Both the position numbers and the translations under genes were made by a program. Positions 52,845-61,394 of a DNA stretch of 64,000 bases are shown here, one piece after another; positions within the stretch are counted from its first letter, which is position 1, and each line of letters begins with the position of its first letter. Origin of the DNA: Acidimicrobiaceae bacterium (GTDB taxonomy: Bacteria > Actinomycetota > Acidimicrobiia > Acidimicrobiales > Aldehydirespiratoraceae); the NCBI GenBank assembly GCA_016845585.1, contig JAERSO010000131.1, positions 1 to 64,000 of the forward strand, read 5' to 3'. The notes beneath the pieces were generated by a model. That model was not told the origin of the DNA. It worked only from the letters and a program-made list of their open reading frames with translations, and did not search any database.

Positions 52845-54536
52845 TCAGCCGGCCCCGACCAATGTGGGCACCGCGTCATTGGTGAGATCGGCGAGAGGCC
52901 CAGGCAGGATGCCGAACCCGACGGTGACCACGAACGCGATACCGATGGCCAGCGCAGCAGCCTTGGGGACCGGGTTCAGGGGGTCTGATGCCTCGTCGTC
53001 AGTCGAGCCGAGATACATCGACAGCACGATCCGAAGGTAGAGGAACGCAGAGACGACAGCGCTGAGCATCGCGACGACGGCCAGCCAGTAGTACTCACCC
53101 TCGACCGCCGCGGCGATCACTTCGAACTTGGCGACGAAGCCAGAGGTGAGGGGCACGCCGGCCTGTGCGAGCAGGAACACCGTGAACGCGAACGCAAGGA
53201 CCGGACGCCGCTTTGCCAGACCATTGAGGTCGTCGAGCGAGGTGGCCCGGTCGCCCTCCCCTGACACGACCGTCAGCACGCCGAAGCTGCCGATCACGAG
53301 GAATGTGTAGGCCACCGCGTAGAAGCCCACCGAGAGCGCGCCGGTCAGGCTCGCGGCGTGCACGCCGATCAGGATGAACCCGGCGTGACTGATGGACGAA
53401 TACGCGAGCATGCGCTTCACGTCGCTCTGCACGATGGCCATCACCGAACCGGCGACGAGCGTCAGGACCACGAGGACGGCGACGGCCGGCTGCCAGTCGT
53501 CGGTGTGACTGAAGAAGCCGAGGACGAACACTCGGAGAAGCGCCGCGAATCCGGCGGCCTTGACGGCCGAAGCCATGAAGGCGACAACCGGCGTTGGGGC
53601 ACCCTGATAGACGTCGGGGGTCCAGGCGTGGAACGGCACCGCGGCGATCTTGAAGCCGAAGCCGACGAGGAGAAGGGCAAAGGCCGCCATCAACAGCCCG
53701 TTGTCGACCAGAGGCGCCGCGAGCAGGAACGACCGAATGTCGAGCAGGTTCGTCGAGCCCGTGGCGCCATAGGTGAACGCGATGCCGTAGAGCAGGAACG
53801 CCGAGGCGAACGCTCCGAGCACGAAGTACTTGAGACCGGCTTCCTGCGACTCGCTGCGGCGATTGTGCATGGCGGCCATCACATAGACGGCGATCGAGAG
53901 CGTCTCGATCCCGAGGAAGATCACGATCAGGTCATTGGCACCCGTCATGACGATGCCGCCCGCTGCGGAGAGCAGCATGAGGACGTACATCTCGGGCCCA
54001 TCGAGATTCTCGCGACGGAGATACCCGTCGAGAAGCAGCGCCACGAGTACGACGGACGCAGTGAGGATCCCCGTGAAGAGGATGCTGAAGCCGTCAACGG
54101 CGAACTGGTCGCCGATGGCGTTGAACGCTCCGTCCACTCGCCAACGGTCGTCCCACAACCCCCACGTCGCCGCGAACGCGGCCAGGCCGAGGCCGACGGT
54201 GAACGCGGCGTCGAAGCCGATCTCCATCGTGCGGAAGAGCGAGCCGGCGAGCGCCATGACGAGCAGAAGGCCGATGTAGAAGGCCGGCTCACCCATGTCA
54301 TCTCGAAGTCCGGCGAACGGCACGTCGGTGCCGGCCGAACCCGCGGCGAACCACATGCCGAGCACGGTGAGCGGGCCGATCGCCGTGATGATGTGCGGCT
54401 CGAGGTCATCGGGCAGCCGCTTGGCGACCGACCGGAACATCACCAGCAACAGCGCGCCGCCCGACAGGATCAGGAGCGGGAGCAGCCCGGCCCACGTGAT
54501 GTCGGGGGTCTCGAGGGCGTCAATCTGAGCAAACAT
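52845..54536 (-). CDS. nuoN: NADH-quinone oxidoreductase subunit N (set 2)
   Basis: 563 residues, about 14 helices, with an extra hydrophobic N-terminal part compared with NuoN1. IFLGIETLSIAVYVMAA has the TM5 glutamate, AVPFHAWTPDVYQGAPTPVVAF the TM7 region, FMASAVKAAGFAAL the TM8 lysine and GFVAKFEVIAAAV the TM12 lysine. Its ATG abuts the nuoM2 stop (1-bp overlap). Sequence similarity to NuoN1 is confined to the core, so the two sets are not a recent duplication. Confidence 0.92.
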   Translation of the reverse strand: MFAQIDALETPDITWAGLLPLLILSGGALLLVMFRSVAKRLPDDLEPHIITAIGPLTVLGMWFAAGSAGTDVPFAGLRDDMGEPAFYIGLLLVMALAGSLFRTMEIGFDAAFTVGLGLAAFAATWGLWDDRWRVDGAFNAIGDQFAVDGFSILFTGILTASVVLVALLLDGYLRRENLDGPEMYVLMLLSAAGGIVMTGANDLIVIFLGIETLSIAVYVMAAMHNRRSESQEAGLKYFVLGAFASAFLLYGIAFTYGATGSTNLLDIRSFLLAAPLVDNGLLMAAFALLLVGFGFKIAAVPFHAWTPDVYQGAPTPVVAFMASAVKAAGFAALLRVFVLGFFSHTDDWQPAVAVLVVLTLVAGSVMAIVQSDVKRMLAYSSISHAGFILIGVHAASLTGALSVGFYAVAYTFLVIGSFGVLTVVSGEGDRATSLDDLNGLAKRRPVLAFAFTVFLLAQAGVPLTSGFVAKFEVIAAAVEGEYYWLAVVAMLSAVVSAFLYLRIVLSMYLGSTDDEASDPLNPVPKAAALAIGIAFVVTVGFGILPGPLADLTNDAVPTLVGAG

Positions 54537-56224
54537 CAGTCGTGCTCCCCCTCTTCGTCGCCGTGAGATTCGGTGTCAACGTCGTGGGAGTCGTCGTCAT
54601 GGGACTCATCGGCGTGAGAGTCGCCGTGGCCGGTGCCACCGATCTCCGCGAGATCCCCGAGTTCGACAACAGGGCCGATGTCGGCAACCGGTTCCGAGAA
54701 GTCGTCGACATGGGTTTCGACGTGGACGATCAGGGCATCGACGGCAGGTTCCATGCGCTCGATCACCGGCTTCGGATAGACGCCCATGAAGACGATCGCG
54801 GCGAGGAACGGCACCATGGTGAGACCCTCACGAATGGTGAGGTCGGGCATGGTTGCGTTGTCGCCCTCGGCGGGGCCGTGGAAGACCCGCTGGTAGGCCC
54901 ACAGCAGGTAGAGCGCGGCGATGATCACGCCGGATGCCGCCACGATTGCCCACCAACGATGGGCAGCGAACGCGCCGATCAGGGTGAGGAACTCACCGAC
55001 GAAGCCGTTGAGGCCGGGCAGACCGATCGACGACAACATCACGACCATGAAGACGCCCGCGAGCATCGGGGCCGGCTTCTGCAGGCCGCCGAGCTCCGAG
55101 ATCTCCCGGGTGTGGCGACGTTCGTAGATCATGCCGACCAGGAGGAACAACGCACCGGTGGAGACACCATGGTTGACCATCTGGAGCAGGCCGCCCTCGA
55201 TGCCTTCGGTGTTGAGGGCGAAGGTGCCGATCACGATGAAGCCGAGATGGGCCACCGACGAATAGGCCACGAGGCGCTTCAGGTCGCGCTGCATCGTCGC
55301 CGCGATGGCCCCGTAGAGGATGCCGATCGTGCCCAGCGCAACGAGCACCGGAGCGAAGTAGACGGCCGCCTCGGGGAACAGGTAGATCCCGAAGCGGAGG
55401 AAGCCGTAGGTGCCGAGCTTGAGCATCACGCCGGCGAGGATCACGGATCCGGCCGTCGGTGCGTTGGTGTGCGCGTCGGGCAGCCACGTGTGTACCGGGA
55501 ACAGCGGCACCTTGACCGCAAACGCCAGGGCGAAGCTCAGGAAGATCCAGCGAGCGGCGTTCTGCGAGAGAGCCTGGGTCTCGGCCAGCTCGACCAGACC
55601 GAAGGTGAGGTCATTGCCCGTCGTGCTCGCCGTGACGACCGCGGTGGAGATGATGCCGACGAGCATCAACGCCGAGCCCATCATCGTGTAGATGAAGAAC
55701 TTGGTGGCGGCATACGCCCGCTCGCCATGACCCCACTGCCCAATGAGGAAGTACATCGGCACGAGCACGATCTCGAAGAACACGAAGAACGCGAACAGGT
55801 CAAGGGCCAAGAAGACGCCCATACACCCGGCCTCGAGAACGAGCAGCCACGCGTAGTACGGCTTGGGCGTGTGCTCCGCATCGATGGCCAGAATCGCGAT
55901 CGGGAAGAGTGCCCCGGTGAGGACGACCAACCAGAGCGAGATGCCATCGAGTCCGAGTGACCACGAGATGCCGAGTGACTCGACCCACTGATAGTGGTCC
56001 ACGAACTGGAAGTCGCCGGCGTGGGCGGTGTCGAACTGCACCATCACCCAGGCGGTCATTCCCGCGGTGAGCGTCGAGACGAGGAAGGCGACCTGCTTGA
56101 AGTGCTCGGGTCGGCTGTTGGGGAGCACCATCAGGAGCACCGCACCGAGGAACGGTGTGATGACCATCGCGGTCAGGACGGGGAACGAGACCTCAGCGGA
56201 CGAGGCGGCGAGAAGAGAAGTCAT
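54536..56224 (-). CDS. nuoM: NADH-quinone oxidoreductase subunit M (set 2), His-rich tail
   Basis: 562 residues. FFVFFEIVLVPMYFLIGQWG, PLFPVHTWLPDAHTNAPTAGS, ILAGVMLKLGTYGFLRFG and YSSVAHLGFIVIGTFAL are canonical for the middle pump. After the last helix comes a soluble tail of about 75 residues (IVHVETHVDDFSEPVAD and on), whose last 31 residues are almost only His, Asp, Glu, Ser and Gly with six histidines spaced three to seven residues apart. NuoM1 has no such tail. It overlaps nuoL2 and nuoN2 by 1 bp each. Confidence 0.92.
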   Translation of the reverse strand: MTSLLAASSAEVSFPVLTAMVITPFLGAVLLMVLPNSRPEHFKQVAFLVSTLTAGMTAWVMVQFDTAHAGDFQFVDHYQWVESLGISWSLGLDGISLWLVVLTGALFPIAILAIDAEHTPKPYYAWLLVLEAGCMGVFLALDLFAFFVFFEIVLVPMYFLIGQWGHGERAYAATKFFIYTMMGSALMLVGIISTAVVTASTTGNDLTFGLVELAETQALSQNAARWIFLSFALAFAVKVPLFPVHTWLPDAHTNAPTAGSVILAGVMLKLGTYGFLRFGIYLFPEAAVYFAPVLVALGTIGILYGAIAATMQRDLKRLVAYSSVAHLGFIVIGTFALNTEGIEGGLLQMVNHGVSTGALFLLVGMIYERRHTREISELGGLQKPAPMLAGVFMVVMLSSIGLPGLNGFVGEFLTLIGAFAAHRWWAIVAASGVIIAALYLLWAYQRVFHGPAEGDNATMPDLTIREGLTMVPFLAAIVFMGVYPKPVIERMEPAVDALIVHVETHVDDFSEPVADIGPVVELGDLAEIGGTGHGDSHADESHDDDSHDVDTESHGDEEGEHD

Positions 56225-58518
56225 CAGAGCGTCGTCCTCGTGAGGAACCAGGCAAGGAGGCCGACGGCGCCGACGGCGACGAATGCGGCATACGAGCGGA
56301 CCAGACCGGTCTGGAGGCGGCGCAGCCGGCCGCCGCTTTCACGGAACAGTCGGCCGACGCCATTGACCGCACCATCGATGAAGGTGGCGTCGAACCAGGC
56401 AACGAAGTCGAAGCCCTTCCGGCCCGGACCACCCATGAAGTTGCTGATCGCCTCGTCGTAGTGCCAGGCCCGCTCGAGGAACGGGATCTCGATCTTCTCG
56501 GCCGGGAAGCGGCCCTTGAGATAGACGGCGACCGCAGCAGCGATGCCGAGGGCGCCACCGACCACGGCGATGATCGCCAGCACCCAGAGCGTGCCCCCGC
56601 CGGACTCCAGATGAGCCTCGTTGCCGAAGGTCGAAGGCTTGAGCCAATCGCCCAGGAAGTGGAGGTCGCTGCTGAACGGAAGGTTCATCGCGCCGGCCAC
56701 GACTGCGGCAGCCGCGAGAACGACCAGCGGCAGTGTCATCTGCCAAGGCGACTCGTGTGGGTGGTACTCACGTCGGGCCCGGACCGCGTCGGGGAGGTCC
56801 TCCTCCGACACGCCATCGAGATCCTCGCCGCCAGCGGCCGCGGCCTTGGCGACTGCCTCGACGTTGAGACGCGCTTCCATGACGGCAGTGCGGGCCTCCT
56901 CGACCGAGGCCACGACCTCGTCGACCGACGACTGCGCCTTGACGACGCCGTCCTGCGCTTTGTCGAGGTTCTTCGTGGCCTTGTCGGCAGCCTTCTCATC
57001 GGAGGTATCGACCTCGGCCATCTCGGTCTGGCGCTGATCGAGCTTCTCCTCGGCCTTGGCGAGCTTCTCTTCGGCCTTGATGATGCCGTCCTCGGCGCTC
57101 CCGATACCGGCCTCGGCGTCGACCAGCGCCGACTCGGCGGTGGCGATACGACCGTCCCAGACCTCAGCGATCTCCTCGGGCCGTACGTCCGCGAACCGGT
57201 AGCGGCCGAAGAAGGTCATGAAGACCTGGCGGCTCATGTAGAACGCGGTGAGGATCGCGGTGACGAGACCGACGATCCAGAGCGCCAGACTGTCTTCGTA
57301 GGCAAACGCGAGGATCTCGTCCTTCGACCAGAATCCGGCGAACGGCGGCACGCCGGCGATGGCGAGCCAGCCGATGATGAACGTGGCCGACGTGATCGGC
57401 ATCAACTTCCGCAGGCCGCCGTAGTGGCGCATGTCCTGGTCGTTGTCCATGCCATGGATGACCGAGCCCGAGCCGAGGAACAACAGGGCCTTGAAGAAGG
57501 CGTGCGTGACCATGTGGAAGATCGCCGCCACGTACGCACCGGTGCCGACAGCCAGGAACATGTAGCCGAGCTGACTCACCGTCGAGTAGGCCAGCACCTT
57601 CTTGATGTCGTTCTGGGCAACCGCGATGGTGGCCGCAACGAGAGCCGTGAGGACGCCGATCCAGGCGATCATCGTCGGGGCCCACGAGGCCGACTCGGCA
57701 ATCACCGGGTTCACACGCGTGAGCAGGTAGATGCCGGAGGTGACCATCGTGGCCGCGTGGATCAATGCGGAAACCGGCGTCGGGCCGGCCATGGCGTCAG
57801 GCAGCCAGACGAAGAGCGGGATCTGGGCCGACTTGCCGGCGGCACCGACGAAGAGCAGCACCGTGATGGCCGTGGCCGTGTTCTCCGTGAGTGTGTTCGC
57901 GTTGCCGAGCACGTCGACGTACTGGATCGAACCGATCGTGGTGAACATGAGGAACATGGCGACCATGAACCCCCAGTCACCGATGCGGTTGGTGACGAAC
58001 GCCTTCTTGCCGGCAGTGGCGTTGGCCTCCTCGGTGAACCAGAACGAGATCAGGAGGTAGGAACACGCACCCACACCCTCCCAACCGAGGAAGGTGATCA
58101 ACATGTTGTCGCCCAGCACGAGCATCAACATCGAGAATGCGAACAGGTTCAGGTACAGGAAGAACTTGGCGTAGTTCTGATCGCCGTGCATGTAGCCGAT
58201 CGAATACAGGTGGATCAGCGCGCCGACGCCTGTGATGAACAGCGTCATCGTGATCGACAACGGGTCGACGAGGAACCCCACATCGACGGAGAAGTCACCC
58301 GCGGGCACCCACTCCCACAGGGTCTGGACGAAACGACGTTCCTCCTCCGGCTCATTGACGAGGCCGATGAAGACGACGACGGCCGAGGCGAACGAACCGC
58401 CCATGGCGAGGGTGGCCAACCAGCCCGCGGCCGGTTCACCGAGCTTGCGCCCGAACAACAGGATCGCGACGAACCCCAGGAGCGGGAACGCGGGGATCAG
58501 AAAAGCAGCATCAAGCAT
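56224..58518 (-). CDS. nuoL: NADH-quinone oxidoreductase subunit L (set 2) with large coiled-coil insertion
   Basis: 764 residues. Core marks are GWEGVGACSYLLISFWF (TM5 glutamate), LPDAMAGPTPVSALIHAAT, AYSTVSQLGYMFLAVG and FFKALLFLGSGSVIHGM. Between FYMSRQVFMTFFGRYR and HPHESPWQMTLPLVVLA, at about residues 446-580, where NuoL1 and other NuoL proteins have about 20 residues, lies a charged Ala/Glu/Lys-rich insertion with heptad-like repeats (AEEKLAKAEEKLDQRQTEM is its core), predicted as a long coiled coil. The lateral helix and last membrane helix follow. 9 bp after nuoK2. Confidence 0.92.
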   Translation of the reverse strand: MLDAAFLIPAFPLLGFVAILLFGRKLGEPAAGWLATLAMGGSFASAVVVFIGLVNEPEEERRFVQTLWEWVPAGDFSVDVGFLVDPLSITMTLFITGVGALIHLYSIGYMHGDQNYAKFFLYLNLFAFSMLMLVLGDNMLITFLGWEGVGACSYLLISFWFTEEANATAGKKAFVTNRIGDWGFMVAMFLMFTTIGSIQYVDVLGNANTLTENTATAITVLLFVGAAGKSAQIPLFVWLPDAMAGPTPVSALIHAATMVTSGIYLLTRVNPVIAESASWAPTMIAWIGVLTALVAATIAVAQNDIKKVLAYSTVSQLGYMFLAVGTGAYVAAIFHMVTHAFFKALLFLGSGSVIHGMDNDQDMRHYGGLRKLMPITSATFIIGWLAIAGVPPFAGFWSKDEILAFAYEDSLALWIVGLVTAILTAFYMSRQVFMTFFGRYRFADVRPEEIAEVWDGRIATAESALVDAEAGIGSAEDGIIKAEEKLAKAEEKLDQRQTEMAEVDTSDEKAADKATKNLDKAQDGVVKAQSSVDEVVASVEEARTAVMEARLNVEAVAKAAAAGGEDLDGVSEEDLPDAVRARREYHPHESPWQMTLPLVVLAAAAVVAGAMNLPFSSDLHFLGDWLKPSTFGNEAHLESGGGTLWVLAIIAVVGGALGIAAAVAVYLKGRFPAEKIEIPFLERAWHYDEAISNFMGGPGRKGFDFVAWFDATFIDGAVNGVGRLFRESGGRLRRLQTGLVRSYAAFVAVGAVGLLAWFLTRTTL

Positions 58519-58527
58519 GAGCGACGC

Positions 58528-58833
58528 CTACCCCCTCAACACCGACAGGTCGTCGGCGGTGGCATCCGGCCGACGACGAGTGATCGCCACCACGAGCGCG
58601 AGGCCGACGACGACCTCCACCGCAGCAACCACCAGGACAAAGAACACGGCGATCTGACCACCGACATCATTCAGGTCCGCACCGAACGCCACGAACGAGA
58701 CGTTCACCGCGTTGAGCATCAGCTCCACACACATGAACATCACCAGCGGGTTGCGGCGGACCAGCAGACCCGTTGCGCCGATGGAGAACATCGCGGCCGA
58801 GAGCACGAGGTACCAGGTCGTGGTGAGTTCCAT
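58528..58833 (-). CDS. nuoK: NADH-quinone oxidoreductase subunit K (set 2)
   Basis: 101 residues, three membrane helices. NPLVMFMCVELMLNAVNVSF has the TM2 glutamate and FFVLVVAAVEVVVGLALVV the TM3 one. The start overlaps the nuoJ2 stop by 1 bp. Same order J-K-L-M-N as in set 1. Confidence 0.95.
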   Translation of the reverse strand: MELTTTWYLVLSAAMFSIGATGLLVRRNPLVMFMCVELMLNAVNVSFVAFGADLNDVGGQIAVFFVLVVAAVEVVVGLALVVAITRRRPDATADDLSVLRG

Positions 58834-59483
58834 CAGCGCTCGCCTTCGCTGGGGACTTCCGCCCCGGATTCGTCAGCGGGGTCCTCGTCATTGGCTCCGG
58901 CGGGAGCCAGGCTCGGGAGGTCCATCGAGGCGGGCTCGAGGTCGGCCATGACCTCGCTGCGACCGACCGACCTGGTGAGCACGACGGCGCCGATCACCGC
59001 GATCGTGAGAAGGGCGGCGGTGATTTCGAACCCGAAGGCATAGTCGGTGAAGAGGACTCGACCGATGCGTTCGATGTCGGTGAAACCGTTGTCCAGTGCG
59101 TTCTCCGCCGAGGGAGGCGCCACGCCGGTGGCACCATCGACCCCCCAACCGACCGTCACGATGGTGAGCGCGGCGATCGATGCGCCGATCACCAGTGCCA
59201 GCTCCCGCTGGCCGCCGATCGGATCGACGCCGAGGGCTTCGGCCTTGTCGACGCCGAGGAGCATGATCACGAACAAGAACAAGATGACGATGGCGCCCGC
59301 GTAGACCACCACCTGCACGGCGGCCAGGAAGTGAGCATCCTCGATCAAGAAGATCAGGGCCACGCCCATCAGGGTCTGGATCAGGAACAGGGCCGAATGC
59401 ACCGGGTTCTTCGACAGCACCACGCCGAGTGCACCCGTCAAGATGATTGCCGCGCTGACGATGAAGACGATCTCTTCGCTCAC
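58833..59483 (-). CDS. nuoJ: NADH-quinone oxidoreductase subunit J (set 2)
   Basis: 216 residues from GTG 59483, which overlaps the nuoI2 stop by 4 bp (GTGA). AVQVVVYAGAIVILFLFVIMLLGV is the conserved TM3. After the fifth helix (AALLTIAVIGAVVLTRSV) it has a soluble tail of about 35 residues, rich in Asp, Glu, Pro and Ser, that NuoJ1 lacks. Confidence 0.93.
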   Translation of the reverse strand: MSEEIVFIVSAAIILTGALGVVLSKNPVHSALFLIQTLMGVALIFLIEDAHFLAAVQVVVYAGAIVILFLFVIMLLGVDKAEALGVDPIGGQRELALVIGASIAALTIVTVGWGVDGATGVAPPSAENALDNGFTDIERIGRVLFTDYAFGFEITAALLTIAVIGAVVLTRSVGRSEVMADLEPASMDLPSLAPAGANDEDPADESGAEVPSEGER

Positions 59484-60160
59484 TTCACACGCTCCGGACT
59501 TCCGCCGGAGAGATCCCCGGAATCTTCGTCGGCCCCGACCGATTGGCCTTCCTCGGGAGCGCGGACGCCGTAACCGAGCTCGCCGGCCCAATGGACGGTT
59601 CCCTCATAGCGGTGGTCGCCGGCCGGGGACGTGGCACGCATCCACCCGGAGGTCAGCTCGTCCTCGCCCTCACGCCAGTCTTCCCACGGCATCTTCTGCG
59701 GCATCCCGTCGTCAGCCACCACGAGCTCGTCCTTCGTGTAGATCGCGTCGGCGCGGTTCGTGAACGAGAATTCGAACAGCTTCGATTCGGTGATGGCCTG
59801 CGTCGGGCACGCCTCGACACACAGGTCGCAGTGGATACAGCGCAGATAGTTGATCTCGTAGACGTAGCCGAAGCGTTCCCCGGGAGACGTCGGATCGTCG
59901 GGATCATTGTCGGCACCGCGCACATAGATGCACTTGGCGGGGCACACACCGGCGCAGAGCTCGCAGCCGATGCACTTCTCCATGCCGTCCTCATAGCGAT
60001 TGAGCACGTGGCGACCATGGAAACGCTCGGGCTTCGGGCGTTTGTTGTCCGGCGCGCCTTCCTTCGCCTTGCCACCTCGATAGTCGCCGGTGACCCGGTC
60101 CTCGAAGAGCTTCTTGAAGGTGACGGCGAAGCCACGGAAATAGTCGAATGGATCAGCCAT
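59480..60160 (-). CDS. nuoI: NADH-quinone oxidoreductase subunit I (set 2)
   Basis: 226 residues. Two 4Fe-4S motifs: C63-C66-C69-C73 (CIGCELCAGVCP) and C108-C111-C114-C118 (CIHCDLCVEACP). The N-terminal FDYFRGFAVTFKKLFEDRVTG is the usual amphipathic start. After the ferredoxin part there is a C-terminal extension of about 100 acidic residues (KMPWEDWREGEDELTSGW and on), longer than in NuoI1. ATG overlaps the nuoH2 end by 8 bp. Confidence 0.95.
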   Translation of the reverse strand: MADPFDYFRGFAVTFKKLFEDRVTGDYRGGKAKEGAPDNKRPKPERFHGRHVLNRYEDGMEKCIGCELCAGVCPAKCIYVRGADNDPDDPTSPGERFGYVYEINYLRCIHCDLCVEACPTQAITESKLFEFSFTNRADAIYTKDELVVADDGMPQKMPWEDWREGEDELTSGWMRATSPAGDHRYEGTVHWAGELGYGVRAPEEGQSVGADEDSGDLSGGSPERVK

Positions 60161-61394
60161 TGGCGTCCTCCATCGCGGCGATGCGTTCGGATCGGGCGGA
60201 GTTGATCGCCGCCATCAGGAGAGCCGTCATCAGACCACAGAACGCCATGAAGCCGAGCACGAATCCGTAGGCCTTCGCGGTGCTCCAGTTCTCGGCGTCA
60301 CCGACCCGTAGACCCGCGAGCATGATGAACCAGGCCAGCGACAGCGGGATCAGCAGCTTCCAGCCGAGATCCATGAGTTGGTCGTAACGGAACCGGGGAA
60401 GGGTGGCTCGGAACCAGACGAACATGAACAAGAAGATGAAGAGCTTGGCGAAGAACCAGAACGTGCCGACCCACCAGCCCTCGGGCACGAACAGGGCCGG
60501 CCCGGCGGGGCCACCGAGGAACAGGGTGACGATGACCGCTGACATGGTGATCGTGTTCATGAACTCCGCGAGGAAGAACAGGGCGAACCGGATCGAGGAG
60601 TACTCGGTGTGGAAGCCACCGACCAACTCCTGCTCCGCCTCGACCAGATCGAACGGCGGGCGGTTGAGCTCAGCAGTGCCGGCGATCAAGAACACGGCGA
60701 ACGGCACGAAGCCGGTCACGATGATGTTCCAGTTGGGGAGTCCGAACGACCCGATCGAGAAGCCGGCTGCGGCCTGATCGAGCACCATGTCGTGGGTGCT
60801 CAGCGAACCCGTCTGCAACACGACGGCCGCGATGGCCAGGCCGAGGGCAGCTTCGTAGGACACCATCTGCGCCGACGCACGGACGGACCCGAGAAGCGGG
60901 TACTTCGAACCCGAGCCCCAGCCGGCGAGCATCACGCCGTAGATGGCGATCGACGACATGGCCAGGAAGAACAAGATGCCCATGGGTGGGTCGGCGACCT
61001 GGAGGAAGGTGTCATGACCGAAGATGGTGACCGCGCCGTCACCGTCCTCGCCGTTGAAATCGCCACCCAGCGGCACAACCGCAAAGACCAGGAACGCCGG
61101 TACCAGCGAGAGATACGGGGCCAGCTTGAACGCGAAGCGGTCGGCGTTGTCGGGGACGAGATCCTCTTTGAAGAACAGTTTGATCCCGTCGGCGAGCGTC
61201 TGCAGGATGCCCCACGGCCCGGCGATGCTCGGACCGATGCGGTTCTGCATGTCGGAGATGAGCTTGCGCTCGAACCAGACCATCAGCATCACGGAGATGA
61301 GCAGGAAGACGAAGGCCACGACGACCTTGAGCAGGGTGACGCCGAGGTCGCCCAGGAAGTCGCCGCCGTAGAGGGGGTCGAGGCCGAGGATCAT
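60153..61394 (-). CDS. nuoH: NADH-quinone oxidoreductase subunit H (set 2)
   Basis: 413 residues with the standard eight helices. MQNRIGPSIAGPWGILQTLADGI and FKEDLVPDNADRFAF, SKYPLLGSVRASAQMVSYE and FDLVEAEQELVGGFHTEYSSIRF are canonical. Compared with NuoH1 it has a longer first loop (FNGEDGDGAVTIFGHD) and a C-terminal extra helix (FVLGFMAFCGLMTALLMAA). ATG overlaps the nuoG stop by 4 bp. Confidence 0.95.
   Translation of the reverse strand: MILGLDPLYGGDFLGDLGVTLLKVVVAFVFLLISVMLMVWFERKLISDMQNRIGPSIAGPWGILQTLADGIKLFFKEDLVPDNADRFAFKLAPYLSLVPAFLVFAVVPLGGDFNGEDGDGAVTIFGHDTFLQVADPPMGILFFLAMSSIAIYGVMLAGWGSGSKYPLLGSVRASAQMVSYEAALGLAIAAVVLQTGSLSTHDMVLDQAAAGFSIGSFGLPNWNIIVTGFVPFAVFLIAGTAELNRPPFDLVEAEQELVGGFHTEYSSIRFALFFLAEFMNTITMSAVIVTLFLGGPAGPALFVPEGWWVGTFWFFAKLFIFLFMFVWFRATLPRFRYDQLMDLGWKLLIPLSLAWFIMLAGLRVGDAENWSTAKAYGFVLGFMAFCGLMTALLMAAINSARSERIAAMEDANG

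Noticed and set aside
56461-59043. 860-codon plus-strand open frame opposite nuoL2/nuoK2/nuoJ2
   Set aside because: Antisense shadow of three well-supported nuo genes; no recognisable domain or start signal.
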